Shown here one piece after another: positions 52,847-62,264 of a stretch of 64,000 nt of DNA. The translations under genes were made by a program, and so were the position numbers. Origin of the DNA: DAOUKH01 sp964291475 (lineage in GTDB: Bacteria > Chloroflexota > Dehalococcoidia > SHYB01); contig OZ220071.1 of assembly GCA_964291475.2 (NCBI GenBank), positions 19,104 through 83,103 on the forward strand. The letters are read 5' to 3'. Under the pieces are notes generated by a model, which saw only the letters and a list, made by a program, of their open reading frames with translations, had not been told where the DNA came from and ran no database searches. Every line of letters begins with the position of its first letter. Within the stretch, counting starts at the first letter, position 1.

Positions 52847-55210
52847 CTAGGAAGGCGAGCAAGTGGGACCGTCCGTCTCCTCAATCCCCTGGAGCCATGC
52901 TTGGAATGCGGCGTCGGCCGGGGCGCAAAGGCCCGCGTTGTCGCCGAAGGGAAAGGCGCTCAGCCTACGTAGCGCCGTCAGACTCGATGGAAGCCTTCCC
53001 TCCAACTGGTTGGAATGGAGATATAGGTACCGCAGGTCGGAGAGTTCGGCGAGTTCCGCGGGGAACGGCCCCGTCAACTGGTTGTCGCTGAGGGCTAGGG
53101 TCTGCAGCTTAGAGAGGTTAGCGAATTGCGCGGGGATGGGTCCGGTCAATTGATTGGCGTGGAGCCACAGCCCGCTCAGGTTAACAAGGTGGGCGAGTTG
53201 AGAGGGTATGAGGCCGGTCAGTTGGTTCCAACCGAGTAGCAGTGTCTCCAGCTTGGAAAGATCCGCGAGTTGGGCAGGGATGGGCCCAGTCAGTTGGTTG
53301 GCGGCGAGATTCAACTCCGTAACATGGCCATTGCTGTTGATAGTCACGCCGTACCACTCGCCTACTGGTTCGTCGCTCAACCACTTGCTGTTTTCCTTCC
53401 AGTTAGGCCCATCGGTGGCGTGGTAAAGCGCCACGAGTGCAGCCCTTTCCCAGCTCGGGGACGGCGGAGTAGGTGCCGCCGGACACGTGTCCCTCTCCAC
53501 GCCGCTAAGTCCCCGAAGCCATGCTTGGAACGCGGCATCCGTTGGCGCACAAAGTCCGGCGTTATTGTGGTAGTCGAACCAGGTTAACGCTGTGAGACTC
53601 GTTAGGCTCGACGGAAGGAGCCCCGCCAATTCGTTCCCGCTGACATTCAGGAAGTCCAGATTGGAGAGGTTGGCCAGTTCCGCCGGGATGGGCCCCGTCA
53701 AGTCGTTCGCCGCGAGTTGGAGAGCCTGCAAGCTGGAGAGGTTCGCGAGTTCCGGAGGGATGGGCCCCGTCAGGTTGTTGTAGTAAAGCGACAGCGTCTT
53801 CAGGTTCGAAAGGTTACCGAGCTGGGAAGGGATGGGCCCCGTGAGTTGGTTCGCGCCGAGTTTCAGTCGCTCTAGGTTGGAGAGGTTGGCGAGCTCTGTC
53901 GGGATGGGCCCCGTCAGTTCGTTGGAGCTGAGATCCAAATGGCGCAGGTTGGAAAGTTTGGCAAGTTCGGCGGGGATAGCCCCGGTTAGGTCGTTCCAAG
54001 CGAGATTCAGATACTCTAAGTTGGGGAGGTCGGCTAGTTGCGGCGGGATGGGTCCCGACAGTTGGTTGTGATAGAGATACAGGCTCCGCAGGTTGGAGAG
54101 GCCGGCGAGTTCGGGGGGGATAGATCCCGACACTTCGCTTTTGCCAATGCCGAGATTCTCCAGGTTGGGGAGGTCGGCCAATTGGGGAGGGATGGGTCCC
54201 GTAAGCTGGCCACCGCCGAGATACAGGCTCCGCAGGTTGGAGAGACCGACGAGTTCGGGGGGAATGGATCCCTCTAATTTATTCCACATGAGACCCAGAT
54301 ACTCCAGGTGGGAGAGCCTGGCAAGTTCCGCCGGGATGGGCCCGGTCAATTCGTTCGCTGTGAGCTCTAGAGACTGCAGGCTGGAGAGGTTGCCAAGCTG
54401 CGGCGGGATGGGCCCTGCTAGTTGGTTGGAGGCGAGATCCAGCGCCAACAGGTTGCCTAGGTTGGCGAGCTCAGCGGGGATGAGCCCCGTCAGTTGATTG
54501 TCGCTAAGGTCCAGTTCCCGCAGGTTAGAGAGGTCGGCCAGTTCCGCGGGGATCGACCCCATCAGTTGGCTTTGCCGGAGATTCACATACTGCAGGTTGG
54601 AGAGGCCGGCGAGTTCCACAGGGATGGGCCCCGCTAGTTGATTTAGGCTGAGGTCCAACCTTGCCAAGTTCGAGAGGTCGGCGAGTTGGGGCGGGATTGG
54701 CCCCACCAACCGGTTGTAGCTGAGGTTCAATTCGGTAACGCGACCTCTGCCATCCGTGGTGACACCATCCCACTCGCCAAGCGGCCTGTCACTTAGCCAG
54801 TTGGTGTAGTTCGCCCAGTTGGCACCGTCGGTAGCGTTAAAGAGCACCTCGAGCACGGCCCTGTCCGTACTTGTTGGAGGCGTGGCCTGCGCCGTCGGTG
54901 CGGCCGTAGGCGCCGCCGTCGGGGTGGCCGTAGGCGCCGCCGTTGGGGTGGCCGTAGGCACCGCCGTCGGGGTGGCCGTGGGCGCCGCCGTCGGTGTGGC
55001 CGTGGGCGCCGCCGTCGGTGTGGCCTGCGGCGTTGGAGTTGGTGCCGCCGTGGGCGCCACGGTTGGCGTCGCCGTGGGCTGAGGCGCAGCCGTATCGGAG
55101 CCCTCGCAGGCGGCGAGGAGCGCGACTACGCCGCACAGCAAGACGCACCAGAGAGCCCTGTGCCAAGCGCCGCCTCTGCGGTACGGCTGCTCAGAGCGTG
55201 AGTCTCTCAT
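52847..55210 (-). CDS. Plant-type leucine-rich-repeat lipoprotein with two LRR blocks
   Basis: 787 residues. A signal peptide ends in the lipobox VVALLAAC, then about 75 residues of TPTAAPTATPTAAPTA-type linker. Next come two similar units. Each has a cap (LFNATDGANWANYTNWLSD, LYHATDGPNWKENSKWLSD), a GEWxGVT segment, LRRs of 24 residues with the plant-specific LTGPIPxxLxxL pattern (16 in the first, 5 in the second), and an end cap NAGLCAPxDAAFQAWL. The protein is anchored outside and likely mediates protein contacts; such eukaryotic-like repeats are often found in sponge symbionts. ATG at 55210 starts the signal peptide. Repeats are near-identical in places, so copy number may vary. Confidence 0.85.
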   Translation of the reverse strand: MRDSRSEQPYRRGGAWHRALWCVLLCGVVALLAACEGSDTAAPQPTATPTVAPTAAPTPTPQATPTAAPTATPTAAPTATPTAVPTATPTAAPTATPTAAPTAAPTAQATPPTSTDRAVLEVLFNATDGANWANYTNWLSDRPLGEWDGVTTDGRGRVTELNLSYNRLVGPIPPQLADLSNLARLDLSLNQLAGPIPVELAGLSNLQYVNLRQSQLMGSIPAELADLSNLRELDLSDNQLTGLIPAELANLGNLLALDLASNQLAGPIPPQLGNLSSLQSLELTANELTGPIPAELARLSHLEYLGLMWNKLEGSIPPELVGLSNLRSLYLGGGQLTGPIPPQLADLPNLENLGIGKSEVSGSIPPELAGLSNLRSLYLYHNQLSGPIPPQLADLPNLEYLNLAWNDLTGAIPAELAKLSNLRHLDLSSNELTGPIPTELANLSNLERLKLGANQLTGPIPSQLGNLSNLKTLSLYYNNLTGPIPPELANLSSLQALQLAANDLTGPIPAELANLSNLDFLNVSGNELAGLLPSSLTSLTALTWFDYHNNAGLCAPTDAAFQAWLRGLSGVERDTCPAAPTPPSPSWERAALVALYHATDGPNWKENSKWLSDEPVGEWYGVTINSNGHVTELNLAANQLTGPIPAQLADLSKLETLLLGWNQLTGLIPSQLAHLVNLSGLWLHANQLTGPIPAQFANLSKLQTLALSDNQLTGPFPAELAELSDLRYLYLHSNQLEGRLPSSLTALRRLSAFPFGDNAGLCAPADAAFQAWLQGIEETDGPTCSPS

Positions 55211-55431
55211 GCGTCCAGACAACCCTCGCAAGAGCGCACCCCTGACGGGCTGGATTGAGGTTCGAACGCGCCCGTACTGCAAGCCGCCGGGGGCGCGTGC
55301 CACGCCGCTACCGACCCGCATGACGGGCCGCGGCCCGATTATACGGCGGGCAGCTTTTCGGTGCCCCCACCCTCCCCAATATCCCTTGACGCTCCCCCGG
55401 CCCTCCGGGTAGCCTGACGGCGCCAACCTCC

Positions 55432-55465
55432 AGCCTTTCCCCCTCTGGGGGAAACCGATAGAGGG
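55432..55465 (+). repeat. Family A-like hairpin before the malate synthase gene
   Basis: TTTCCCCC-TCT-GGGGGAAA with a GATAGAGGG arm, 15 bases before the ATG at 55480. It could also affect ribosome access. The rest of the 269-base divergent gap holds no gene. Confidence 0.5.
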
Positions 55466-55479
55466 AACGCGCACAACCC

Positions 55480-57036
55480 ATGACCCAGCCACAGACCACC
55501 GGCGCCGAGACCCCGGCCCCCGCCGCCCCGTCGGCAGACCTGCTCACCCGCGAGTTCCTCGCCTTCTACCGGCCCCTCCACGAGCGCTTCACCCCCCGCC
55601 AGCGCGACCTCGCCGCCAAGCGCCGCGCCGCCCTCGCCGACTCCCACCGCGGCAACCTCCCCGACCACCTGCCCCCCTCCGACGCCACCGACGGCGACTG
55701 GCGCATCGACCTCCCCGCCTGGTGCCAGGACCAGCGGAACCAGATGACCGGCCCCGCCGACGACGCCGAGCTCGTCGTCAAGATGCTCAACTCCGGCGCG
55801 CCCGGCGTCATGCTCGACCTCGAAGACTCCATGGTCAGCCACAAGGGCCACATGCTCGAAGGCGCCGCCAACGTCCTCCGCGCCCTCGAAGGCGCCCTCT
55901 CCTACTACGACAAAAAGCGGGACCGCACCGTCCCCATCAAGGAAAGCCCCGTCGTCGTCTTCACCCGGCCCCGCGGCCTCCACATGGACCAAGAGGGCGT
56001 CATCGACGGCGAGCCCACCGCCGCCGCCCTCGTCGACACCGCCCTCGTCGCCTTCCACGCCGACCCCGCCAAGCTCAAGCACCCACTCAGCTTCTACGTC
56101 CCCAAGTCCGAAAGCGCCGAGGAGGCCCTCTGGTGGCGCGACCTCTTTCAGGCCATCGCCGAGGCCAAGGGCCTGCCCAAGGACTACATCAAGTGCATGG
56201 CGCTCGCCGAGTCCCACCCTCTCGCCTACCAGATGGAGGAGTTCATCTACAACCTCCGCGACCACATCATCGGCCTCAACCTGGGCCGCTGGGACTACAT
56301 GGCCAGCCTCATCGAGTTCAACCTCCACGACCCCGCCTGGGTCCTCCCCGACCGCAACACCATCGCCCACGACGTCCCCTTCTTCCAGCGCGTCCGCGAG
56401 CTCATCCCCGAGATCTGCCACAAGCGCGGCATCCTCGCCATCGGCGGCATGACCGCCCTCTTCCCCAACCGCGCCGACCCCGAGCTCAACGCCCGCGCCC
56501 TTGAATCGCTCGAACGAGACAAGGCCAACGAGGCCGCCTCTCTCATGGACGGCGCCTGGACCGGCCACCCCGATCAGAACGACATCGCGGTGAGCCAGTT
56601 CCCCTATCCCAACCAGGTCCACAAGCGCCCCGCCGGCGCCGAGCGCCGCCCCGACCTCCGCCCGCCCGTCGAAGGCGGCCGCCGGACGCTCCAGGGCACC
56701 CGCGACGCCATCCGCGGCGTCATCCGCTACCGCTACGGCGTCGTCACCGGCAAGGGCGCAAGCCTCCTCGACGGCTACATGGAAGACCTGGCGACCGACC
56801 GCATCTACCGCCTCATGATCGCCCAGCGCATGCACCACTACGAGCAGGTCCCCGTCCTAGACGAAGACGGCCAACCCGTCGCCCACTCCCCCGAGCGCAT
56901 CACCCGGCTCTTCGACGAAGAGCTCGACCGCATCCTCGCCGAGCTCCCCGGCGACGACGACGCCGTCCGCGCCGACTACCGCGAGGCCCGCCGCCTCGGC
57001 GAAGCCCTCATGCGCGAGCACGTCCTGCTCGCCTAG
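55480..57036 (+). CDS. aceB: Malate synthase
   Basis: A 518-residue protein of the malate synthase A type. RGLHMDQEGVIDGEP corresponds to the RGWHL.E.H...DGEP signature with the acyl-CoA/glyoxylate-binding Arg, followed by FYVPKSESAEEALWW, LNLGRWDYMASLIEF, FLTAL-type GGMTALFPNR and DGAWTGHPDQNDIA. It condenses acetyl-CoA and glyoxylate to malate. No isocitrate lyase gene is in the window, so glyoxylate may come from isocitrate by an unlinked enzyme or from other C2 metabolism. ATG at 55480 follows the hairpin; no strong Shine-Dalgarno is present. Length is normal for form A. Confidence 0.85.
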   Translation: MTQPQTTGAETPAPAAPSADLLTREFLAFYRPLHERFTPRQRDLAAKRRAALADSHRGNLPDHLPPSDATDGDWRIDLPAWCQDQRNQMTGPADDAELVVKMLNSGAPGVMLDLEDSMVSHKGHMLEGAANVLRALEGALSYYDKKRDRTVPIKESPVVVFTRPRGLHMDQEGVIDGEPTAAALVDTALVAFHADPAKLKHPLSFYVPKSESAEEALWWRDLFQAIAEAKGLPKDYIKCMALAESHPLAYQMEEFIYNLRDHIIGLNLGRWDYMASLIEFNLHDPAWVLPDRNTIAHDVPFFQRVRELIPEICHKRGILAIGGMTALFPNRADPELNARALESLERDKANEAASLMDGAWTGHPDQNDIAVSQFPYPNQVHKRPAGAERRPDLRPPVEGGRRTLQGTRDAIRGVIRYRYGVVTGKGASLLDGYMEDLATDRIYRLMIAQRMHHYEQVPVLDEDGQPVAHSPERITRLFDEELDRILAELPGDDDAVRADYREARRLGEALMREHVLLA

Positions 57037-57126
57037 CCGCGCGGGCATACGAGACAACGGGGGCTTGCCTTAGTGCAAGCATAATGCGAACGTATGTACG
57101 GAGCCCGCTAAGGAAGAAGTTCTGGA

Positions 57127-58044
57127 ATGCCGCACTGCTGTCGCATCGAAACGTACACGACCAAGGTCGTTGAGGACGAAATCCATGGGCAAATGACGAC
57201 CCCCTTGCCAGCGAATGTTGTCGATTTCGGCAAGATATTACGGGGTACCTTCCCAGGCTGCACATGCACGGACACAGAACTGATTGTTGGCTTTCCACCA
57301 CGATGGCAGACGGACTTCAGGATCCCGTACTCAACTGACTCCAAAGCGGCACTCGTCCGGCTGCTCAACGTCTTGACGTGGACAGTGACGATCGAAGACG
57401 AGGCAGACGAATCTCACTCCCTCTACCTTCACAAGATTCCCTTCCCGAGCAAGGACACGTCCGATCCGGATGCGGAGCCTGACTGGAAGCACTCCAAAGT
57501 CGGGCTGCTAGTCAATGAAGCGAAGAGCTACGGCATAGGATCTGGAAACGTGAAATCAGCAAAGGAGCTCTGCGACGACAAGTTCCTCTACTGGATCAGG
57601 CGACACGTTCGTTATCAGAGAGCAGACGTCATCCTACCGGCACCTCTTGGCAACCCGAACAAATCCTTCGACCTCCCTTGGTTCATTGCCAATCGCTTGA
57701 CTAGTACCCTTCGCATTCCGCTCGTTACGGCCCAATCAACACGTTCAACCGAACAGCAGAAGAGTGTTGATTTCGACCTCGAGGCCCGCTACAACAACAT
57801 AGCCGGGAAGTTCTCGATACCTACCTCCCTTGATGGCAGAACCGTGATAGCACTCGACGACATCTACAGCTCCGGTGCCACTATGACTGAACTGGTTCGG
57901 GCGGCCCGCGCCGCCGGGGCCAAAACGGTCTTGGGCCTCACGGCCACAAAAACAGCCAGACACACGAGGGGCTTGACACCAAGCGATTGGTACAAGGTCA
58001 CCCAAGAGGCGGCCGCCGGGCTTACGGAGACTAGCGATGCTTAG
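57127..58044 (+). CDS. Phosphoribosyltransferase-domain protein (ComF/PRTase-like)
   Basis: A 305-residue protein. Residues 150-290 carry a PRTase-like fold: ADVILPAPLGNPNKSFDLPW, RIPLVTAQSTRSTEQQKSVDF (as in the ComF hood) and the PRPP-binding loop TVIALDDIYSSGATMTE. The N-terminal half (VVDFGKILRGTFPGCTCTD, HSLYLHKIPFPSKDTS) is not recognised and lacks the Cys-rich zinc finger of ComF. Base composition is more AT-rich than both neighbours, and AAGGAAG precedes ATG at 57127. Its stop overlaps the DprA-like gene by 8 bases, so the two are translationally coupled. Substrate and role unknown. Confidence 0.68.
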   Translation: MPHCCRIETYTTKVVEDEIHGQMTTPLPANVVDFGKILRGTFPGCTCTDTELIVGFPPRWQTDFRIPYSTDSKAALVRLLNVLTWTVTIEDEADESHSLYLHKIPFPSKDTSDPDAEPDWKHSKVGLLVNEAKSYGIGSGNVKSAKELCDDKFLYWIRRHVRYQRADVILPAPLGNPNKSFDLPWFIANRLTSTLRIPLVTAQSTRSTEQQKSVDFDLEARYNNIAGKFSIPTSLDGRTVIALDDIYSSGATMTELVRAARAAGAKTVLGLTATKTARHTRGLTPSDWYKVTQEAAAGLTETSDA

Positions 58045-58945
58045 GGACGCGGTCGTCGCCACACTGCATGAACGGGCCAACCCCAAGGGGTTTCGGGCCG
58101 CTACAACTCACTTCGATGCCGCTCGGCGCGACGACCATCTCGCAGATTCTGATCTGCGCGTCATTGAAGAACGCGCCGGATTGCCGTGCTTCTCTCTAAA
58201 GCGGGAACCCATCCAGGACATGGAGGACCGTCTTGCGACCTTCGGGGTTAAGGCCTCGCTCCAGCACGACGACGACTACCCAGGAGCTCTTAGAGGCTTC
58301 TCATCGTCCCCAGCGGTACTCTATTTTCGTGGCGACGCTAGCCGGCTCAACCGTGCCGGGTTGGGCATTTGCGGATCTCGAAACGCAAGCCCCAAGGGGC
58401 TAGATTTCGCCAACCGGTTCGGTGGGGTCGCGGCGGAAATCGGAGCGATAGAGATCAGCGGGTACGCGAGGGGCGTCGATACAAGCGCGCACCTCGGAAG
58501 TCTGGAGGCCGGTGGTGAGACAATCGTCGTTCTTGCCGAAGGCATCCTGCATTTCCGCCTGAAACGCGTCCTGCAGGCCTTAGGCGGCATCGAAGAACGA
58601 CTAACCATCATCTCTGAGTTCCCAGTCCGACGCCGATGGCAAGTCCATGCAGCCATGGCTAGGAATCAGACGATCTGCGCCTTATCGGCAGCCCTAGTGG
58701 TCGTCGAGGCCGGCTCCACCGGTGGCACGTTCGACGCCGGCAAGAAATGTCTGCGCCAAGACAAGCCCCTCTTGGTAGTCGAGTACGGTGACCAAGCTGT
58801 GATGCCCGAAGGAAACAAGGAACTGATCCAGAGAGGCGGGCTGCCAGTGACATCTATCAACAGTCTAAGAGCGGCGGCGGTTAGAGCCATGCAAGCACAT
58901 GCGCACCCCGTTGCTCAACTTCGCCTCGCTGGCGGTGCTGGCTAG
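58037..58945 (+). CDS. DprA/Smf-like (SLOG-fold) protein
   Basis: A 302-residue protein. LGICGSRNASPKGLDFANRF, EISGYARGVDTSAHLGSLEAGGETI, VLAEGI, FPVRRRWQVHAAMARNQTICALS and VVVEAGSTGGTFDAGKKC are the core motifs of the DprA/Smf Rossmann-like family, known for loading RecA on incoming ssDNA and, more widely, for nucleotide-binding SLOG domains in conflict systems. The usual GSR, GxARGID, R/N and STGG loops are kept. The winged helix at the C-terminus of true DprA is absent. It overlaps the PRTase gene and is lower in GC than its neighbours. Competence or defence is an open choice. Confidence 0.75.
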   Translation: MLRDAVVATLHERANPKGFRAATTHFDAARRDDHLADSDLRVIEERAGLPCFSLKREPIQDMEDRLATFGVKASLQHDDDYPGALRGFSSSPAVLYFRGDASRLNRAGLGICGSRNASPKGLDFANRFGGVAAEIGAIEISGYARGVDTSAHLGSLEAGGETIVVLAEGILHFRLKRVLQALGGIEERLTIISEFPVRRRWQVHAAMARNQTICALSAALVVVEAGSTGGTFDAGKKCLRQDKPLLVVEYGDQAVMPEGNKELIQRGGLPVTSINSLRAAAVRAMQAHAHPVAQLRLAGGAG

Positions 58946-58978
58946 CCTCTCGATCCTCCCGCGCCACGCCAGATAGCC

Positions 58979-60292
58979 GTGCCTACCCCCAAGAGCCTCC
59001 GACGCCCCTTCGAGGGCATCCGCGTCGCCGACCTCTCCCTCGTCCTCGCCGGGCCCCACGCCACCAGCTACCTCGCCGACTGGGGCGCCGAGTGCATCCG
59101 CGTCGAGCCCCTCCAGGTGCTCCAGGCCAGCACGCGGGGGCGCTTCGCCAGGCCAACGCAGCCCTACATCGACTCCATGCGCAACTGGATCAATGCCTAT
59201 CCCAACTTCACCATGACCGGCCGCGACTTCAACTGCTGGCCTTTCTTCCAGAGCCACGCCAAGAACAAGATGAGCATGACCGTCGACCTCCAGCAGGAGG
59301 AGGGCATCGAGATCCTCAAGCAGATCGTCGCCGTCTCCGACATCGTGATCGAGAACAACGCCCCGTCCACCGTCGACAAGCTCGGCATCGACTACGACGC
59401 CCTCCGCGCCGTCAAGCCCGACATCGTCATGCTCCGCATGCCCGCCTACGGCCTCACCGGCCCCTACGCTTACTACCGCTCCCTCGGCTCCCATCTGGAA
59501 GGCACCTCCGGCCACACCTACCTCCGCGGCTACCGCGACACCGACCCGACCCAGACCGAGGACATCTTCCTCGCCGACGCCGTCGCCGCGCTCCACGGCG
59601 CCTACGCCGCCGCCCTCGCCCTCCTCCAGCTCCGGCGGACCGGCAAGGGCCAGCTCATCGAGCTCTCCCAGGCCGAGTGCATGGTCTCCTTCTTCGGTGA
59701 GCACCTGCTCGGCTACCAGATGTCCGGCGAGTCGCCCGGCCCCCAGGGCAACGACTACTACGGCATGGCCCCCCACAACACCTACCCCTGCGCCGGCGAC
59801 GACCGCTGGGTGGCCATCGCCGTCGGCACCGACGCCCAATGGCAGGGCCTTGTCGAGGCGATGGGGAGGCCCGAGTGGACGAACGACCCGCGCTTTGCCA
59901 CTCAGGCCGAGCGCTTCGAGCACCGCGCCGAGCTCGACAGCCTCGTCGCCCAGTGGACCGCCCGCTTCGACGACAAATGGATCATGCACCACCTACAGGC
60001 CCACGGCGTCCCCGCCGGCGCCCTCAACGACGACCGCGACCTCATGGCCGACACGCAACTCAACGCCCGCGGCTTCTTCCACGCCATGGACCACGAGTGC
60101 ATGCCGATCGAGTACCCCCGCAGCCCTTGGCTCATGCAGAACACCGAGAGCCGCCTCGACTACCCGCCCCCGACCCTCGGCCAGCACAACGTCTACGTCT
60201 ACGGCGACCTCCTCGGCTTCGACGACGCAGAGCAGCGCCGCCTCGAACAAGCCGGCCACATCGGCGACGAATACCCCCCGCACATCGCCTAG
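58979..60292 (+). CDS. CaiB/BaiF family CoA-transferase
   Basis: A 437-residue class III CoA-transferase: LRRPFEGIRVADLSLVLAGP, ADWGAECIRVEP, FFQSHAKNKMSMTVDL, VENNAPSTVDKLGID, RMPAYGLTGPYAYYRS and LADAVAALHGAYAAALALLQ with the family's Asp before the GxxA segment. It moves CoA between carboxylic acids, as in carnitine, bile acid or oxalate metabolism. Start GTG at 58979. Such genes are strongly expanded in SAR202-type genomes. The 324 bases after it hold two hairpin repeats (60303-60369) and a GCCACTC/GAGTGGC hairpin at 60477-60496 but no gene. Substrate unknown. Confidence 0.85.
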   Translation: MPTPKSLRRPFEGIRVADLSLVLAGPHATSYLADWGAECIRVEPLQVLQASTRGRFARPTQPYIDSMRNWINAYPNFTMTGRDFNCWPFFQSHAKNKMSMTVDLQQEEGIEILKQIVAVSDIVIENNAPSTVDKLGIDYDALRAVKPDIVMLRMPAYGLTGPYAYYRSLGSHLEGTSGHTYLRGYRDTDPTQTEDIFLADAVAALHGAYAAALALLQLRRTGKGQLIELSQAECMVSFFGEHLLGYQMSGESPGPQGNDYYGMAPHNTYPCAGDDRWVAIAVGTDAQWQGLVEAMGRPEWTNDPRFATQAERFEHRAELDSLVAQWTARFDDKWIMHHLQAHGVPAGALNDDRDLMADTQLNARGFFHAMDHECMPIEYPRSPWLMQNTESRLDYPPPTLGQHNVYVYGDLLGFDDAEQRRLEQAGHIGDEYPPHIA

Positions 60293-60302
60293 CCCTCCTA
60301 AC

Positions 60303-60369
60303 GCCTCTCCCTCTGGGGGAGCCCACCTTAAACCTCTCTCCCGCTGGGAGAGACTGAGAGAGGGCCGGG
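60303..60369 (-). repeat. Dispersed palindromic repeats, family A (inverted)
   Basis: A short CTCCC-TCT-GGGGGAG form (60303-60323) and a longer CTCTCCC-GCT-GGGAGAG followed by ACTGAGAGAGGGCC (60329-60369), downstream of the CoA-transferase gene. Confidence 0.65.
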
Positions 60370-60616
60370 CGGGATCCCTCCCGCGCACCCACCTGCTCTC
60401 GTTGACATGCCCCACTCCGGCTGGCAAGATTGCGCCGTCTCATGAGCGGCGCGGGCTTCACCTGACGACCCCGCCGGCCACTCCGGGCTGAGTGGCGGGC
60501 GTGGGGTTGCCGCGCCTTCCGGCAGGCACAACCCCTGGGCCGCTTCCCGCTCCGCGCCTTCCCTCACCTGCAATGCCTTCTGTCGTTCGCGCGCGCGATT
60601 CGCTAAGGAGAGCTTC

Positions 60617-61513
60617 TTGCTGAAACGACGCTTACACCGCCTGATCACCGGTCTCGCCGCCCTGGCCGCCGCGGCCATACTCGCCGCCGGTTGCGGCGGA
60701 GGCGACGAACCGACCCTCTATATCGGCGGCATCCCCGACCAGGATGTCTCGGTCCTCGAAGCGCGGTTCAAGCTGCTCGCCGAATACCTGTCGGACGAGA
60801 CCGGGGCCGACGTCCGCTACCTGCCCTCCCAGTCCTACGCCGCCCTGGTCACCGGCTGGCGTAACGACGAGGTCCACTTCGCCTGGTACGGCGGCCTCAC
60901 CGGCGTCCAGGCCCGCCTCGCCGTCCCCGGCTCCAACGCCGTGGCCCAACGCGTGACCGACGAGAACTTCACCTCGGTCTTCGTCGCCGCCCCCGGCTCG
61001 GGGATCGCCGGCTTCGACGACCTCCGAGGCCGCACCTTCACCTTCGGCAGCGAGAGCTCCACCTCCGGCCACCTCATGCCCCGCTTCTTCCTGACCGAAG
61101 CCGGCATCGACCCCGAACAGGACTTCGCCGGCGTCGCCTACAGCGGCTCCCACGACGCCACCTGGAAGCAGGTCGAGGCCGGCGCAGTCGAGGCCGGCGC
61201 GCTCAACGCCAACGTGTGGAACACCCGTGTCGTCGCCGGCGACGTCGACCGCACCAAGGTCGATGTCTTCTTCACCACGCCCGGCTACGTCGACTACCAC
61301 TGGGTCGTGCGGCCGGGGCTCGACGACCTCTACGGCGACGGCTTCAGCCAGCGCCTCGTCGACGCCGTTCTCGCCCTCGACGCCGCCAACGGCGGCCGTG
61401 AGCAAGAAATCATGGACGCCTTCCAGGCGGAACGCTTCATCCCGACCACAAATGAGAACTACCGGCCAATCGAGACCATCGCCCGCGGCCTCGGACTCAT
61501 CGAGGAACAGTAG
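60617..61513 (+). CDS. phnD: Phosphonate/phosphite-type ABC transporter substrate-binding lipoprotein
   Basis: 298 residues. A signal peptide ends in the lipobox AAILAAGC. The mature part is a PhnD-like binding fold: YIGGIPDQDVSVLEARFKLL, VHFAWYGGLTGVQARL, FGSESSTSGHLMPRFFL and YSGSHDATWKQVEAGAVEAG. The set STSGHLMP is the anion-binding loop of phosphonate/phosphite binders. The start is TTG at 60617 with AAGGAGAG. First gene of a four-gene importer operon; the end overlaps the ATPase start by about 60 bases. No phosphonate lyase or oxidoreductase gene is in view, so the ligand could be phosphonate, phosphite or phosphate. Confidence 0.85.
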   Translation: MLKRRLHRLITGLAALAAAAILAAGCGGGDEPTLYIGGIPDQDVSVLEARFKLLAEYLSDETGADVRYLPSQSYAALVTGWRNDEVHFAWYGGLTGVQARLAVPGSNAVAQRVTDENFTSVFVAAPGSGIAGFDDLRGRTFTFGSESSTSGHLMPRFFLTEAGIDPEQDFAGVAYSGSHDATWKQVEAGAVEAGALNANVWNTRVVAGDVDRTKVDVFFTTPGYVDYHWVVRPGLDDLYGDGFSQRLVDAVLALDAANGGREQEIMDAFQAERFIPTTNENYRPIETIARGLGLIEEQ

Positions 61514-62264
61514 CCCGCCCGCCATCCTCATCGAGGGGGCGGGAAAGCGCTACGACGGCGTCGAGGCCGTGCATCCGCTCTCGCTCTGCGTTGAGCAGGG
61601 CGAGGCCGTCGCGCTCCTCGGGCCCAGCGGCAGCGGTAAGACGACCCTGCTCGCCATGATCGCCGGCGAGATCGCCCCGAGCGAGGGTACGGTGCAACTG
61701 CGCGGCAAAGACCTCGCCCGCCTCCGTCCGGGGCGCGAGCTCGCCGAAGAGGTCGGCATGGTCCACCAGCAGTTCGACCTCGTGCCCAACCTGTCGGCGT
61801 TGCACAACGTCCTCGCGGGGCGGCTGGGGAGCTGGAGCCTTGCTCAGTCCATCGTCTCCCTCGTCTGGCCGCGGGAGCGGCATCTCGGCATGGCGGCCCT
61901 CGACCGGGTCGGCATCGCCGACCGGGCCCGCGTCCGCGCCGGCTTCCTCTCCGGGGGCGAGCAGCAGCGCGTCGCCGTGGCGCGCGTGCTCGTGCAGGAC
62001 CCCGCCGTCATCGTCGCCGACGAGCCCGTCGCCTCTCTCGACCCCGCGCGCGCCGAGGAGGTCCTCCGCATCCTCGCCGACATCGCCCGGAGCGCCGGGA
62101 AGACCCTCATCACCGCCGTTCATTCCCCCACCCTGGCGCGGGCCCACTTCCGGCGCCTCATCGGGCTGCGCAATGGGGCCATCTGCTTCGACGCGCCCGC
62201 CGAGTCGGTAACCGCGGAACAGCTCGACCACCTCTACGACCTCGAGGGTCTGCGCGGGGAGTGA
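61452..62264 (+). CDS. phnC: Phosphonate-type ABC transporter ATP-binding protein
   Basis: A 270-residue ABC ATPase with LLGPSGSGKTTLL (Walker A), VGMVHQQFDLVP (Q-loop), LSGGEQQRVAVARVL (signature), VIVADEPVASLDP (Walker B) and TAVHSPTLA (H-loop). It powers the importer. The start is set at ATG 61452, the only start codon before the conserved AILIEGAGKRYDG, so about 20 codons of poorly conserved sequence overlap the end of phnD. The TGA stop overlaps the next ATG as TGATG. Confidence 0.88.
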   Translation: MRTTGQSRPSPAASDSSRNSSPPAILIEGAGKRYDGVEAVHPLSLCVEQGEAVALLGPSGSGKTTLLAMIAGEIAPSEGTVQLRGKDLARLRPGRELAEEVGMVHQQFDLVPNLSALHNVLAGRLGSWSLAQSIVSLVWPRERHLGMAALDRVGIADRARVRAGFLSGGEQQRVAVARVLVQDPAVIVADEPVASLDPARAEEVLRILADIARSAGKTLITAVHSPTLARAHFRRLIGLRNGAICFDAPAESVTAEQLDHLYDLEGLRGE

